Shown piece by piece: positions 17,810 to 26,402 of a DNA stretch of 64,000 nt (positions are counted from its first letter, which is position 1; each line of letters opens with the position of its first letter). The stretch is from Georgenia faecalis (lineage in GTDB: Bacteria > Actinomycetota > Actinomycetes > Actinomycetales > Actinomycetaceae): contig NZ_CP033325.1 in assembly GCF_003710105.1 (NCBI RefSeq), forward strand, positions 1,178,001 through 1,242,000, written 5' to 3'. The notes under the pieces were generated by a model. The model did no database searches. It was not told the DNA's origin and was given only the letters and a program-made list of their open reading frames with translations. The translations under genes and the position numbers were made by a program.

Positions 17810-20800
17810 TCAGAAACCCGCCACGGTGAGCCCCGGCAGGTCGGAGTGGACGATGGTGATCGTCCCCGCGGGCGGTCCGGCGATCGCGAAGGCCACGCGC
17901 AACGGCGGCCCGAGCCGCTCACCGGAGGAGCCGAACCGCTGGATGGTGTACTCGACCGTCTCCAGGACGTCGACATGTTTGAAGCCCCCGCCGGCCAGCG
18001 GGATGACGTACCGCGTGGCGGTCGCGCGCTGGCTCACCTGGAAGTCCTGCCCGGTCGCCTGCATGGCCCTTAGGGCACGCTCGATGCCCTTGTTCTGGGC
18101 ACCGAGGTTGAACGCCGACGGCGCGTGCGCGATGCCCTCGGCAAGCTCGCTGCCGAAGCCGGGCCCGACGAGGTGCGCCCGGTGGTAGTCCCCGAGGATC
18201 GCCGCGAAGCGCTCGCCGATGCGCGGCGGGTCGGTGACGAGGTCCCGCAGCTGGGACGGGCTCAGGGCGGTGTCCTCCTTCCCCAGGCGCATGACGCCGT
18301 CGCCCAGCCACCCGCTGGTCTCGACGTCCACCCGCGAGTGGAAGGTCGCGCCGAGCAGGTCCGCCGGCGCGGCCGTGGCCACGTCGAAGGGGGCGGCGAG
18401 CCGCCCGCGGGCGGTGGCGGCGTTGGCGTCCGTCGGCGCGGTCTGCTCGTTGCGCACGACGCCGAACCGGCTCTCGCCGAGTGCCCGGATGTGCTCGCCG
18501 GTGCGGACCGCCTCGGTGCGCCACCGCTCGATGGCCAGCTGGTCGGCGATCGGGTCCCCGGTCAGCGCCGGCGGGTTGGCGAGCAGCTCGCGCAGCCGCG
18601 CAGTGTCCGCGTCGAGCTCCGCGCTGGGCAGCAGCGGGCGTCCCTGCTCCTCGAAGGTCACGCCTGCGTTCGCGGCGTCGAGCTCGCGGCGGGCCTGGTC
18701 CATCGCCGCCTGCAGGCGCCGACGCTGGCTGTGGGCGTCGAGCATGTCCGGGCGGACATCGATCTGTGCCGCGAGACGCTCAAGGTCGGCGATCTTGCCG
18801 GCGAGGTTGGTCGCTCCGATGCCCCCGTTGCGCCTCGTCGCGGGGAACATTGCCGCCAGGGCGGCACGGTCGCGCGGGCCCAGCCCACCGGCCGCGGTGT
18901 CGAGGGCGGCGACGGCGGCGTCCAGCCTGGCCCGCAGGTCCGGCTCCGCTGCGAAGAGTGCGGCCATGCCAGGGCGCCCCACCACCAGGTCAGTGCTGAG
19001 CGCCCCCGGCGCGCCACCGGGAGCTGGTGCGGGGGTGGGCGTCGGTGCGGGGGTGGGGGTCGGAGCGGGCGTGGGCGGGGGACCCGGCGTCGGACCCGGC
19101 GTGGGCGGGGGACCCGGCGTCGGACCCGGCGTGGGCGTCGTCGGGGTGCCGGGGGTGCCCGGAGTCTTCGGCGCGGGTCCCGTGGAGCCAGCAGCATCTG
19201 TCGCGCTGCCTGGCGCGCCGGTCGCGCCGCCCGGCGCCGCGCCGCCCGCCGCGGCGTCGGCCCGCTTGACCCCGGGGAAGTCCGCGGGGACCGGCCCCAT
19301 GTCGCCGCCGAACCGGGCCTTGTACCAGTCGTGGTAGTCGTCCATCGTGGCGAACTGGACGATCTCCCGCCCGCCCTCGGGGGTGGGGAGGTCGATGAAG
19401 TACGGCTCGGGCGTCGACGGGTCGTAGCCGTACCGGGTGACCCCGGGGCCGGACTCCGTGGTGATCCGGATCTCCTGGACGACGGGCGCCCCGGAGACCT
19501 GCGCCTCGTAGACCGACACCGCGAAGTCGCCGTCGGCCCCCGACGGCACCTGGGCCCAGTCGGGCGTGACGCCGGTGAGGGGGTCGACGGGGTGGCTGTG
19601 CGCGACCAGCTCCCACCGACCGGTCCCCAGCTTCTCCGGGGGGATGAGCCCTTCCCACACGCCGTGACCCGGGCGGGTGTCGACCGACGCGGGCGCGCCC
19701 TGGACGACGATGTGCTCGCCGGTGACCGGGTTACGCAGCAGCGCCGCCTCCAGCCCGGGCTGGCTCGTGACGAACCCCTCGAAGAAGTCACGGGCGGCGG
19801 CCGCGTCACCCGCTGCCGCCTCCGGGAGCGCCCCGGCGAACTTGTCCTCGAGCATCCAGCGGTTGCGCGGGTCGTCGAGGTCGACGACGCCGTCGTCGCC
19901 GACGTGCGGCTGCCGGGGGTCGACGCCGTCGATGTCCTCGACGAGGTGCGCGTTCGCCGGGTCGTCGAGGTCGATCTCCGCGTCGGCGTCGGGTCCGGCG
20001 GGGGACCGGGGCGCGGGCGCGTCGGCGTCAGGCACCCGCGGACCCGTCCCGTCTGCGGCCGGACCACCCCGGCCCGCCGGTCCCGCCATCGCGTCGTCGA
20101 CGGCCTTGGGGACGACGACGGCCGGGTCGGCCTCGGGCGGCAGGTCGAGCTCCACGGGGTCGGGGGCCGTCGCCAGCCCGCCGTGCCCATCGACCGTGCT
20201 CGCAGGCCCACCGCCGGCCGGGACATCAACGTCGGGCGCGCCGCCGGCCGGGACGTCGACGTCGGGCGCGCCGCCGGCCGGGACATCGACGTCGACCGCC
20301 CCCGCCGGCGCGTCCACCGGCCCGGCCGGGACGTCCGCGCCCCGCAACCCCTTGACCACGGCGCCCGCCGCCTCGCCCGCGACGTGCAGCCCCGCGCCCA
20401 TCCCGGCGCCCATGGCCCCGGCGGTCCCGGTCGCCTTGACGATCGACCCGAACGGGTCGCCGCTCTTCCACGTCTCGTCGGACAGGGCCGCGGCGAGCGC
20501 CGCGGACGGCATGCCCTGCACGCCGTTCTCGATGGCCTCGGCCATCGCCTCCTTTACCAGTGCCCGGAACGCCGACTCGCTGAGCTCCTCCGCCCCCTCC
20601 TTGGCGACCTGGATGGCGAGCTGCCGCTTGATGGCGTTCTCGAGGGCGTCCATGACCCCCTTGCCCATGCCGGCGGTGAGCGCCGACACCCCGGCGTCGA
20701 CGACGCCGACGGCGACATCCACGCCCGCCTCTTCCCACGAGTACGCGGCGCCCTTGAGCTGGAGCTTGATGGCCATCGAGGCGGCCGCCGACGCGGCGGC

Positions 20801-23800
20801 GCCCCACGCCGCGGCGGCGGCCAGCGCGGCCGGGCCGGCGGCGCCGGCGGTGAGGACCGTGACGGCGAGGCCGACGACGACGGCGCCCACCTGGGCGGCG
20901 ACGTCGGTGTAGGCGTCGATCTGCTTGCGGACCTGCTCCTGCGCCTCCATCGCGCCGGCGAAGTTCATCTCGAACTTCGCGCGGGCGGCGTCGAGCTCCG
21001 CCTCGGACAGGGCGGTGGCCGGCCCCGCCTTCGCGAGCGCGGCGTCGTACTCCTCGGCCCGGCGCAGCGCCTGCTCCATCTGGGCGGCGCTGTTGAGGGG
21101 GTCGCCGGTGCCCGCCCACAGCGACCCGATGGAGCCGGTCTCCTCGAACGCCTTGCGCTGGGCGAGCACGGTCCGCATGGCGTCGAGGACCTTCTGCCGC
21201 TCCTCCGGCGTCTTGGCGGCGGCGAGCTGCTTGCCGAAGGTCTCCGGGTCCCCGTAGGCGAGCGTGTGCCCGACGTCGAGGTCCTCGCGCCCGGACAGGT
21301 CCGAGAGAATGTCGCCGTCGAACGAGCCCTTGCCGTGCTTGGCCTCGTACGCGAGGCGGATCTTCGCGATCTGCTCGGGCGTCTTGCCCTTGAGCGTCTC
21401 CTTGAGCTTGTCCTCGTCTGTGCCGCTCCCGGCGACGGCGTAGTAGATCTCGTCCTCAGGCTTCAGCGCCCCGCCGGCCGCGACGAGGTCCTGGATCTCC
21501 AGCTGGGAGTAGCCCGACGTCTCCTGCGCGATGAGCTGGTCGAACGTCTGCTTCCCGCCGGACGCGGTGGCGTACGCGTCCTTGAGCGCGCCCATGTTCG
21601 CCTGCGACTTCGCGGTGACGGCGGCGTCCCGGGCGTCGTACCTCGTCTTCCACGACGCCTGCGCGGCCTTGAACTCCTCCGGGGTGAGGTCCCCGGCCTC
21701 CCACGCCGCCTTGATCCGGGCCTGCTCCGCGGCGAGGTCGAGGTTGACGTCGAGGTCCGCCTGCTTGTGCTGGTTGCGGGCGATCTTCTCGAGCTCGTCG
21801 TCGCTGGCGTAGACGCCCTCGTGCTCGCGGAGCGCTCGCAGGGCGTCGATCTGCGCCCGGTTCCCGCTCTGCATCGCCGCCATGAGGTTGACCTCGGCGT
21901 TGTCGACCAGGTCCGACTTCTGCGCCTTGAGGCCCGCGACCGCCCCCTCGTCGACGTCGGCGAGCTCCGCCGTCATCGTGGTGTCCAGGTCGCCGTACCT
22001 GGCGTTGTACTTCGCCTTGACGCGGTCGTTGCGCGCCCGGATGCGGTCCTGGAGCTCGGCGGCGGTGAGGCCCTCGCGCTTGGCGCTCGCCTCCTCCTCC
22101 TCGCGGATCCGCTCGTACACCTTGCGGAGCTTCTCCTCGTCGGTCCCGACGCCGTCCATCGCCTCCTCGAGCTCGGACGCGTCGGCGGCGTCGACGTCCC
22201 CGGCGGCCAGGGCGAGGGACGTGTCGAGCTCGGGCCCGCTGAGGTCGTCGGCGAGGTCTGTGGCCAGCTCGACGCCGTACACCCGCCGGTACTCGGCGCG
22301 GATCGCCTCGATCTCCTCCGGCGTCTTGCCGCGCAGTGCCGCCTTGATGGCGTCCTCGTCGGTGCCCGCGCCGTCGACCGCCTCCTTGATGGCGGCGGCG
22401 TCCGCGGCGGCCGCCTTGCCCGCCATGAGGGCCTCGGCCCGCTCCAGCTCGTGGTCCTCCATGTCGCCGCGGACGTCGTCCTCCATCGCCACGCCGAACG
22501 TCGCGCGGTAGCAGGCGGCCAGCGCCGCCCGCTCGACGGCGGTGCGCGCCCCGCCGAGGCCGCCGTACACCTGCGCCTCGTCCGTGCCCCAGCCCTCCAC
22601 CCCGCCCTTGACCTTGTTGGCGAGGACGAGCGGGGAGAACCCAGGGTTGGACTTCTGGGCGAGGAGGCCGAGGTCCTCCCAGCCCCAGGTGGCGACCGCC
22701 TGCTCCTCCATCGCCTTGGCCAGCTCGGGGGCGCGCCGGCCGGCGATGCGGTTCATCGTCGACTCCGCGACGAACTGGATGCTGCTCATCCCGCCGCGGA
22801 AGTAGGCGGCCGCGAGGGCCCGCTGCTCGCCGTCGAGCGTGGCCAGCTCGGCGGCCATGGCCTCCCGGTTGCCGGTGCTCTGCGCCTCCTTGAGCGCGGT
22901 GAGGGAGGCGAGGTCGCCCACCATGGCGTCGCGGGTCTCGGCGTTGCGCTGCTTCTCCCACGCGGTGTTGTCCGCGGCGGCCTGGTCGTACCAGTCGGTG
23001 ATCGAGTCCCACAGGCGCTCCCACCACCCGCGCTCGCGTCCCTCCTGCCGGGCGGCCCAGTCCCGGATCTGCTCCTTGGCGCCGTCGGCCGCGGTGGCGA
23101 TCGAGGCGTCGATGGCCGCGGTCTGCGTCGTCGCCGCCGCCTGCAGCCGGGTGAGCTCGCTGTCCACCCCGGCGCTGCGGGTCGTCGCCCACGCGAGGGT
23201 GGGCCGCGCCTCCACCGTGCCCTGGTCCGCGCCGGCGGTGCCCGGGGTGCCGGCGGTGCCCGGCTCCGCCGCCTTGCTCGCCCAGTGCCGGCGGATGGCG
23301 GCCGCCTGGGCGTCCGCGGCCTGCTTGACGACGCCCTTCTGGTCGTCGGCGGCCTTGGCCAGGTCCTCGGTGCGTCGCTGGGCCGCGGCGCGCGCGGCCG
23401 CGTGCGCCATCGCGGCAACCTCCGTGGTGCGGCCGAGGTACTCCTCGCGCTTGGCCTCGATGACCTCGGTGTCGGGCGGGCCCTCCACGGCGGACCGCTT
23501 CGCCGCGTTCTCGGCGTCGACGGCGGCCTTCGCGCCCGCGATCTCCCGCGCCTCCTGGCCGGCCCGCTGCTCCACCTTCGCCGCCGCGCCGACGCTCGCG
23601 ACCTGGAGCTGCGCCTCCCCGGCCGCGGTCTCCTCGGCAACCTGCTCCTTCTGCTCGGCGACCTTGGCGGTGAGCTGCTCGGCGGTGACCCCCGCGGCCT
23701 CGGCCACGCCTTGCAGCTCGCGCTCGAGCTCGGCGCGGACCGTCGGCTCCTCACCCTGGGCCATCGTCATGACCGGTGCGACGCCGGTGCCTTTCATGAG

Positions 23801-25570
23801 CGCGACCGCCTGGGCGGTGATCGCGGTCGCCTTGGGACCGACCATCCCCAGCGCGCGCGCCACCGCATCGCCGAGCACGTCCGCCTGCGCGGGCGGGAGG
23901 GGCTCGAGGGACGCGGGCCCCTGGTCGACGACGGTGGGTGGGGGCTGGGTCGGCGTGCCCTCGGACGCCGCCTTCTCGATCGCCGCGACGTCCGCCTTGG
24001 CCTTCGCCAGCTGCGCGGTGAGGGAGGCGCGCTCCTTCGGGCTGAGGTCCTTCCCGGCGAGCTTCGCCTCGAGGTCGGCGACCGCCTTGAGCGTCGTCAC
24101 CGGGACGAAGTCGCGCGGGTCGAGCGTGGGGTACGGCGGTGGGGTGCCGACGGGGGAGAAGGTCTGGTCTGCCAGGCGCTGCTCGCCGGCCTGCTTGACG
24201 GCGGCGAGCGCCTGGTCCGCCGGCCCGGTGTCGAGCGTGGCCTCCTTCGCGGGCTCCGCGGGCATCGAGGGCTGGACCGCCTTGGCGTCGACGGCGTAGT
24301 CCGGCTTCTCGCCCGCGCGCGCCGCGTCGATCTCCTCACCCTTGGCGTCGAGCTCGGCGGCGCCCGCCTGGGGCACCGGAGTGGCCGTGGTGGCGGCGAC
24401 GGCGCCGCCGGAGGCCGCCTTCCACGCGTCGAGGGTCGGGTCATCCAGGCTCGGAGGCGCGCTCCTCGTGCGGGCCGGGCCGCCGGCTCCGGACCGGGCG
24501 GGCGGTCCGCCGGCCGGGGGAGTGCCGGCACCGGGTGCGGCGGCTCGACGTGCCGGAGCGGGCGGAGCGCCGGGACGCTTCTCGGCGAACCCGGGAGGGA
24601 CCGGCGCGGCCGCGGCCCCGGTCGGCCCGATGGGTGTGGCGGCCGGCGCGGGCGGGGCTGGCGGGCGCTCCACCTCGGGCCGGACGAGCTCGGCGGGCGG
24701 CTCGACGAGGTCGGCGCGGTCAGTGGGTGGCACAGCGGCGCTCGCGGGGGCGCCGGGCGCGGCCGTGGCGGCGCCCGGGCGGGTGGTAGCGACGGCGCCC
24801 CCGCCGGCGGCACCATCTGCGGGCTCGGTCGCCCGGACGCGTCGCTCCCCGGGTGGCGCCAGCGGGGCGGTGCCGTCGGCAAGCCCGGGGGCGCGGTCGG
24901 CGAGCGGGGCGGTGCCGTCGGTGGTGGTCGCGCCCTCCGGCGCGGCGTCCTCACCGGGCGCGCGGTCGTCGACGTCGGGCCCGGCGGTGGCCGGCCTCCC
25001 CGTTCTGGTGGTCGCGTCCGTAGCCGACGTCCCGGCGAGGTCCGGGGAGGGGGTGCCGGTCACGGCTGGCGCGGCGTCCGGCACCGCAGCCTCCCGCTCG
25101 AGAGGTGCGGTGGCGTCGAGGTGTGCGCCGTTGCCGTCGGCGCCCGCGGCCGTGTCGGCAACACCGGCGCCCACCCCGGTCGCCGGGCCGCGCCCGACCT
25201 CCGCGACAGCCCCGTCCCTCCCGCCCGTGTCGGCTACGGCCAGCCCGCCGGCGTCGGCCAGGCGCGGGGACGACGGCCGGTCCGGCCCTGACGCAGGACC
25301 GGCTGTCCCGCCGTCGGCCACCCCACGGTCGACCGACCCGCTGTCGATAGCCGCGCCGTCGACCGGTGCGGGCGCCTCCGGCGCCACGGCGAGCGCTCGG
25401 GCGACCGCGCTGTTCCCCGCGCTCTGCTGCCACGCGAGGATCGCCTGGCGGGACTGCTCACGGGCGCCCGGGCCCGTGACCGGCGTCGCCGGGCGCACCG
25501 GCTCGGGAGCCGGGTGGTGCGGCGCCGGTGGGGCCTCCCGGGGGATGTGCTCAACGACCACGGCTTCCAC
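17810..25570 (-). CDS. giant modular protein: AGNxAV motif, annexin-like repeats, JAMM-like region, candidate C-terminal toxin
   Basis: About 2,586 residues from GTG 25570 (the frame stays open to 25657; the start is uncertain). In order: residues about 43-60, ILAWQQSAGNSAVARALA, the AGNxAV motif found on actinobacterial proteins linked to contractile injection systems; about 60-480, Pro/Ala/Thr-rich; about 480-980, charged coiled helices; about 990-1430, four annexin-like units with GWGTDEA, GAGTDED, GVGTDEE and GSGTDED, two followed by KTPEEI...Y...DDLSG; about 1555-1660, hydrophobic Ala/Gly helices; about 1700-1900, DVPAGG repeats; about 1900-2110, a JAMM-like region with His1991, His1993, Ser2010 and Asp2013; about 2130-2190, a Pro/Thr/Gly linker; about 2190-2586, a terminal domain with HLVGPGFGSELAEG and NLGAQNKGIE, resembling polymorphic-toxin domains (tentatively type 4). 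There is no signal peptide, no immunity gene and no injection apparatus nearby. Function is inferred. Confidence 0.85.
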   Translation of the reverse strand: MEAVVVEHIPREAPPAPHHPAPEPVRPATPVTGPGAREQSRQAILAWQQSAGNSAVARALAVAPEAPAPVDGAAIDSGSVDRGVADGGTAGPASGPDRPSSPRLADAGGLAVADTGGRDGAVAEVGRGPATGVGAGVADTAAGADGNGAHLDATAPLEREAAVPDAAPAVTGTPSPDLAGTSATDATTRTGRPATAGPDVDDRAPGEDAAPEGATTTDGTAPLADRAPGLADGTAPLAPPGERRVRATEPADGAAGGGAVATTRPGAATAAPGAPASAAVPPTDRADLVEPPAELVRPEVERPPAPPAPAATPIGPTGAAAAPVPPGFAEKRPGAPPAPARRAAAPGAGTPPAGGPPARSGAGGPARTRSAPPSLDDPTLDAWKAASGGAVAATTATPVPQAGAAELDAKGEEIDAARAGEKPDYAVDAKAVQPSMPAEPAKEATLDTGPADQALAAVKQAGEQRLADQTFSPVGTPPPYPTLDPRDFVPVTTLKAVADLEAKLAGKDLSPKERASLTAQLAKAKADVAAIEKAASEGTPTQPPPTVVDQGPASLEPLPPAQADVLGDAVARALGMVGPKATAITAQAVALMKGTGVAPVMTMAQGEEPTVRAELERELQGVAEAAGVTAEQLTAKVAEQKEQVAEETAAGEAQLQVASVGAAAKVEQRAGQEAREIAGAKAAVDAENAAKRSAVEGPPDTEVIEAKREEYLGRTTEVAAMAHAAARAAAQRRTEDLAKAADDQKGVVKQAADAQAAAIRRHWASKAAEPGTAGTPGTAGADQGTVEARPTLAWATTRSAGVDSELTRLQAAATTQTAAIDASIATAADGAKEQIRDWAARQEGRERGWWERLWDSITDWYDQAAADNTAWEKQRNAETRDAMVGDLASLTALKEAQSTGNREAMAAELATLDGEQRALAAAYFRGGMSSIQFVAESTMNRIAGRRAPELAKAMEEQAVATWGWEDLGLLAQKSNPGFSPLVLANKVKGGVEGWGTDEAQVYGGLGGARTAVERAALAACYRATFGVAMEDDVRGDMEDHELERAEALMAGKAAAADAAAIKEAVDGAGTDEDAIKAALRGKTPEEIEAIRAEYRRVYGVELATDLADDLSGPELDTSLALAAGDVDAADASELEEAMDGVGTDEEKLRKVYERIREEEEASAKREGLTAAELQDRIRARNDRVKAKYNARYGDLDTTMTAELADVDEGAVAGLKAQKSDLVDNAEVNLMAAMQSGNRAQIDALRALREHEGVYASDDELEKIARNQHKQADLDVNLDLAAEQARIKAAWEAGDLTPEEFKAAQASWKTRYDARDAAVTAKSQANMGALKDAYATASGGKQTFDQLIAQETSGYSQLEIQDLVAAGGALKPEDEIYYAVAGSGTDEDKLKETLKGKTPEQIAKIRLAYEAKHGKGSFDGDILSDLSGREDLDVGHTLAYGDPETFGKQLAAAKTPEERQKVLDAMRTVLAQRKAFEETGSIGSLWAGTGDPLNSAAQMEQALRRAEEYDAALAKAGPATALSEAELDAARAKFEMNFAGAMEAQEQVRKQIDAYTDVAAQVGAVVVGLAVTVLTAGAAGPAALAAAAAWGAAASAAASMAIKLQLKGAAYSWEEAGVDVAVGVVDAGVSALTAGMGKGVMDALENAIKRQLAIQVAKEGAEELSESAFRALVKEAMAEAIENGVQGMPSAALAAALSDETWKSGDPFGSIVKATGTAGAMGAGMGAGLHVAGEAAGAVVKGLRGADVPAGPVDAPAGAVDVDVPAGGAPDVDVPAGGAPDVDVPAGGGPASTVDGHGGLATAPDPVELDLPPEADPAVVVPKAVDDAMAGPAGRGGPAADGTGPRVPDADAPAPRSPAGPDADAEIDLDDPANAHLVEDIDGVDPRQPHVGDDGVVDLDDPRNRWMLEDKFAGALPEAAAGDAAAARDFFEGFVTSQPGLEAALLRNPVTGEHIVVQGAPASVDTRPGHGVWEGLIPPEKLGTGRWELVAHSHPVDPLTGVTPDWAQVPSGADGDFAVSVYEAQVSGAPVVQEIRITTESGPGVTRYGYDPSTPEPYFIDLPTPEGGREIVQFATMDDYHDWYKARFGGDMGPVPADFPGVKRADAAAGGAAPGGATGAPGSATDAAGSTGPAPKTPGTPGTPTTPTPGPTPGPPPTPGPTPGPPPTPAPTPTPAPTPTPAPAPGGAPGALSTDLVVGRPGMAALFAAEPDLRARLDAAVAALDTAAGGLGPRDRAALAAMFPATRRNGGIGATNLAGKIADLERLAAQIDVRPDMLDAHSQRRRLQAAMDQARRELDAANAGVTFEEQGRPLLPSAELDADTARLRELLANPPALTGDPIADQLAIERWRTEAVRTGEHIRALGESRFGVVRNEQTAPTDANAATARGRLAAPFDVATAAPADLLGATFHSRVDVETSGWLGDGVMRLGKEDTALSPSQLRDLVTDPPRIGERFAAILGDYHRAHLVGPGFGSELAEGIAHAPSAFNLGAQNKGIERALRAMQATGQDFQVSQRATATRYVIPLAGGGFKHVDVLETVEYTIQRFGSSGERLGPPLRVAFAIAGPPAGTITIVHSDLPGLTVAGF
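19071..19136 (-). repeat. 30-bp tandem repeat coding the Pro/Thr/Gly linker
   Basis: Two identical 30-bp copies (19071-19100 and 19101-19130) and the start of a third encode TPGPTPGPPP units on the minus strand. The linker separates the JAMM-like region from the C-terminal domain of the giant protein. Confidence 0.85.
20211..20295 (-). repeat. 30-bp tandem repeat coding DVPAGGAPDV units
   Basis: Near-identical 30-bp units at 20221-20250 and 20251-20280, with partial units on both sides, encode ten-residue Asp-Val-Pro-Ala-Gly repeats inside the giant protein, just after its hydrophobic region. Confidence 0.85.
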
Positions 25571-25616
25571 TGTCGGCCGTGATGCCCCCGCCGCCGAGGG
25601 TGCCGGGCCGCACTTT

Positions 25617-25636
25617 CGGGCAGTCCGGACTGCCCG
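25617..25636. promoter_or_regulatory. perfect 20-bp palindrome upstream of the giant gene
   Basis: CGGGCAGTCCGGACTGCCCG is identical to its reverse complement. It has no loop and no T-run, so it looks like a dimeric regulator site rather than a terminator. It lies 47 bp upstream of the chosen GTG, in the likely promoter. Confidence 0.55.
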
Positions 25637-25688
25637 CCAGGGCAGCCGGGTGAGCACCCCGTCGCACCCCGCCGCCGCGGTGCACGGC

Positions 25689-25721
25689 TCGGGGGCGCAG
25701 CTCCCTGCGCCGCGCCCCCGA
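25689..25721 (-). terminator. hairpin after the flavin reductase gene
   Basis: Arms of 10 bp (TCGGGGGCGC at 25689-25698 and GCGCCCCCGA at 25712-25721) with a 13-nt loop lie 48 nt past the flavin reductase stop. This separates that gene's transcript from the giant gene. Confidence 0.6.
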
Positions 25722-25768
25722 CCGCCGGGGCCCCGACCGCCCGAGCCCGCACCACGGGCCGCCCGCGG

Positions 25769-26293
25769 CTACCCGAGCGCGGCGCCGAGCCGGTGGTAGG
25801 TCCGGTCGCGGTAGACGAGGGCCTCGCCCTCCGGGGGGCCGCTCGTGGCCACCACCCGGGCGGTGACGAGGAGGCTGTCGCCCACCGCGATGCGGTCCTC
25901 GACGAGGCACCGGACCCACGTCGTCGTGCCGGTGAGCACCGGCTCGCCCGTGGGCAAGGGGGCCCACGCGGCGTCGACGAACCGGTCGACGCCGCGGGCG
26001 GCGAACCGCGCGGCGACGTCGCGTTGGTCGTCAGCGAGGAAGTGGACGACCAGGCTCTCTGTCGCCTCGACCGCCGGCCGCAGCGACGACGTCGCGGCCA
26101 GCGAGAAGGCGAGGATCGGGGGCCCGGCCGAGACGGAGATGACCGACGTCGCGGTGAAGCCGGCAGGACGCCCGCCGGCCCGCAGGGTGACGACGGCGAC
26201 GCCGGCGGGGTGGTGGCGGAAGACCGCCTTGAACTCCTCGGCGCTCACCTGGGGTGCGCCGGGAGGCAACGGCGCGACGTGCTCCGCGCTCAT
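25769..26293 (-). CDS. flavin reductase domain protein
   Basis: A 174-residue flavin-reductase-like (split-barrel FMN-binding) protein: FKAVFRHHPAGVAVVTLRAG at residues 20-40, then GFTATSVISVSAGPPILAFS, the classic flavin-binding stretch, and a C-terminal YRDRTYHRLG. Such proteins reduce FMN or FAD with NAD(P)H and supply flavin-dependent monooxygenases. The ATG at 26293 was chosen over 26311 because GGAG lies 7 nt before it. It is divergent from an LLM monooxygenase gene, a natural partner, and a second LLM gene lies downstream beyond the giant gene. Confidence 0.88.
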   Translation of the reverse strand: MSAEHVAPLPPGAPQVSAEEFKAVFRHHPAGVAVVTLRAGGRPAGFTATSVISVSAGPPILAFSLAATSSLRPAVEATESLVVHFLADDQRDVAARFAARGVDRFVDAAWAPLPTGEPVLTGTTTWVRCLVEDRIAVGDSLLVTARVVATSGPPEGEALVYRDRTYHRLGAALG

Positions 26294-26388
26294 GCCCGAT
26301 CTCCGTTCCATTTCGACTGCAGCTGTCTATGACAACGGCCAGTCCCGGGAACCATTCCCCCGCCCCTGCCGTCCCCGAGGACCCCGGC

Positions 26389-26394
26389 TACCCT
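26389..26394 (+). promoter_or_regulatory. -10 box of a leaderless promoter for the second LLM gene
   Basis: TACCCT lies 8 nt before the ATG at 26403, with no ribosome-binding site between. Confidence 0.5.
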
Positions 26395-26402
26395 CGGACC
26401 TC

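Noticed and set aside
18125-25291. A 2,388-codon open frame on the plus strand opposite the giant gene
   Set aside because: It mirrors the G+C-biased third positions of the minus-strand gene. Its translation is Arg/Gly-rich with no domain, while the minus strand holds recognisable modules.
17810-25570. Contractile injection system or prophage locus
   Set aside because: Only the AGNxAV-bearing protein is present; no sheath, tube, baseplate, spike or AAA+ gene lies in the flanks.
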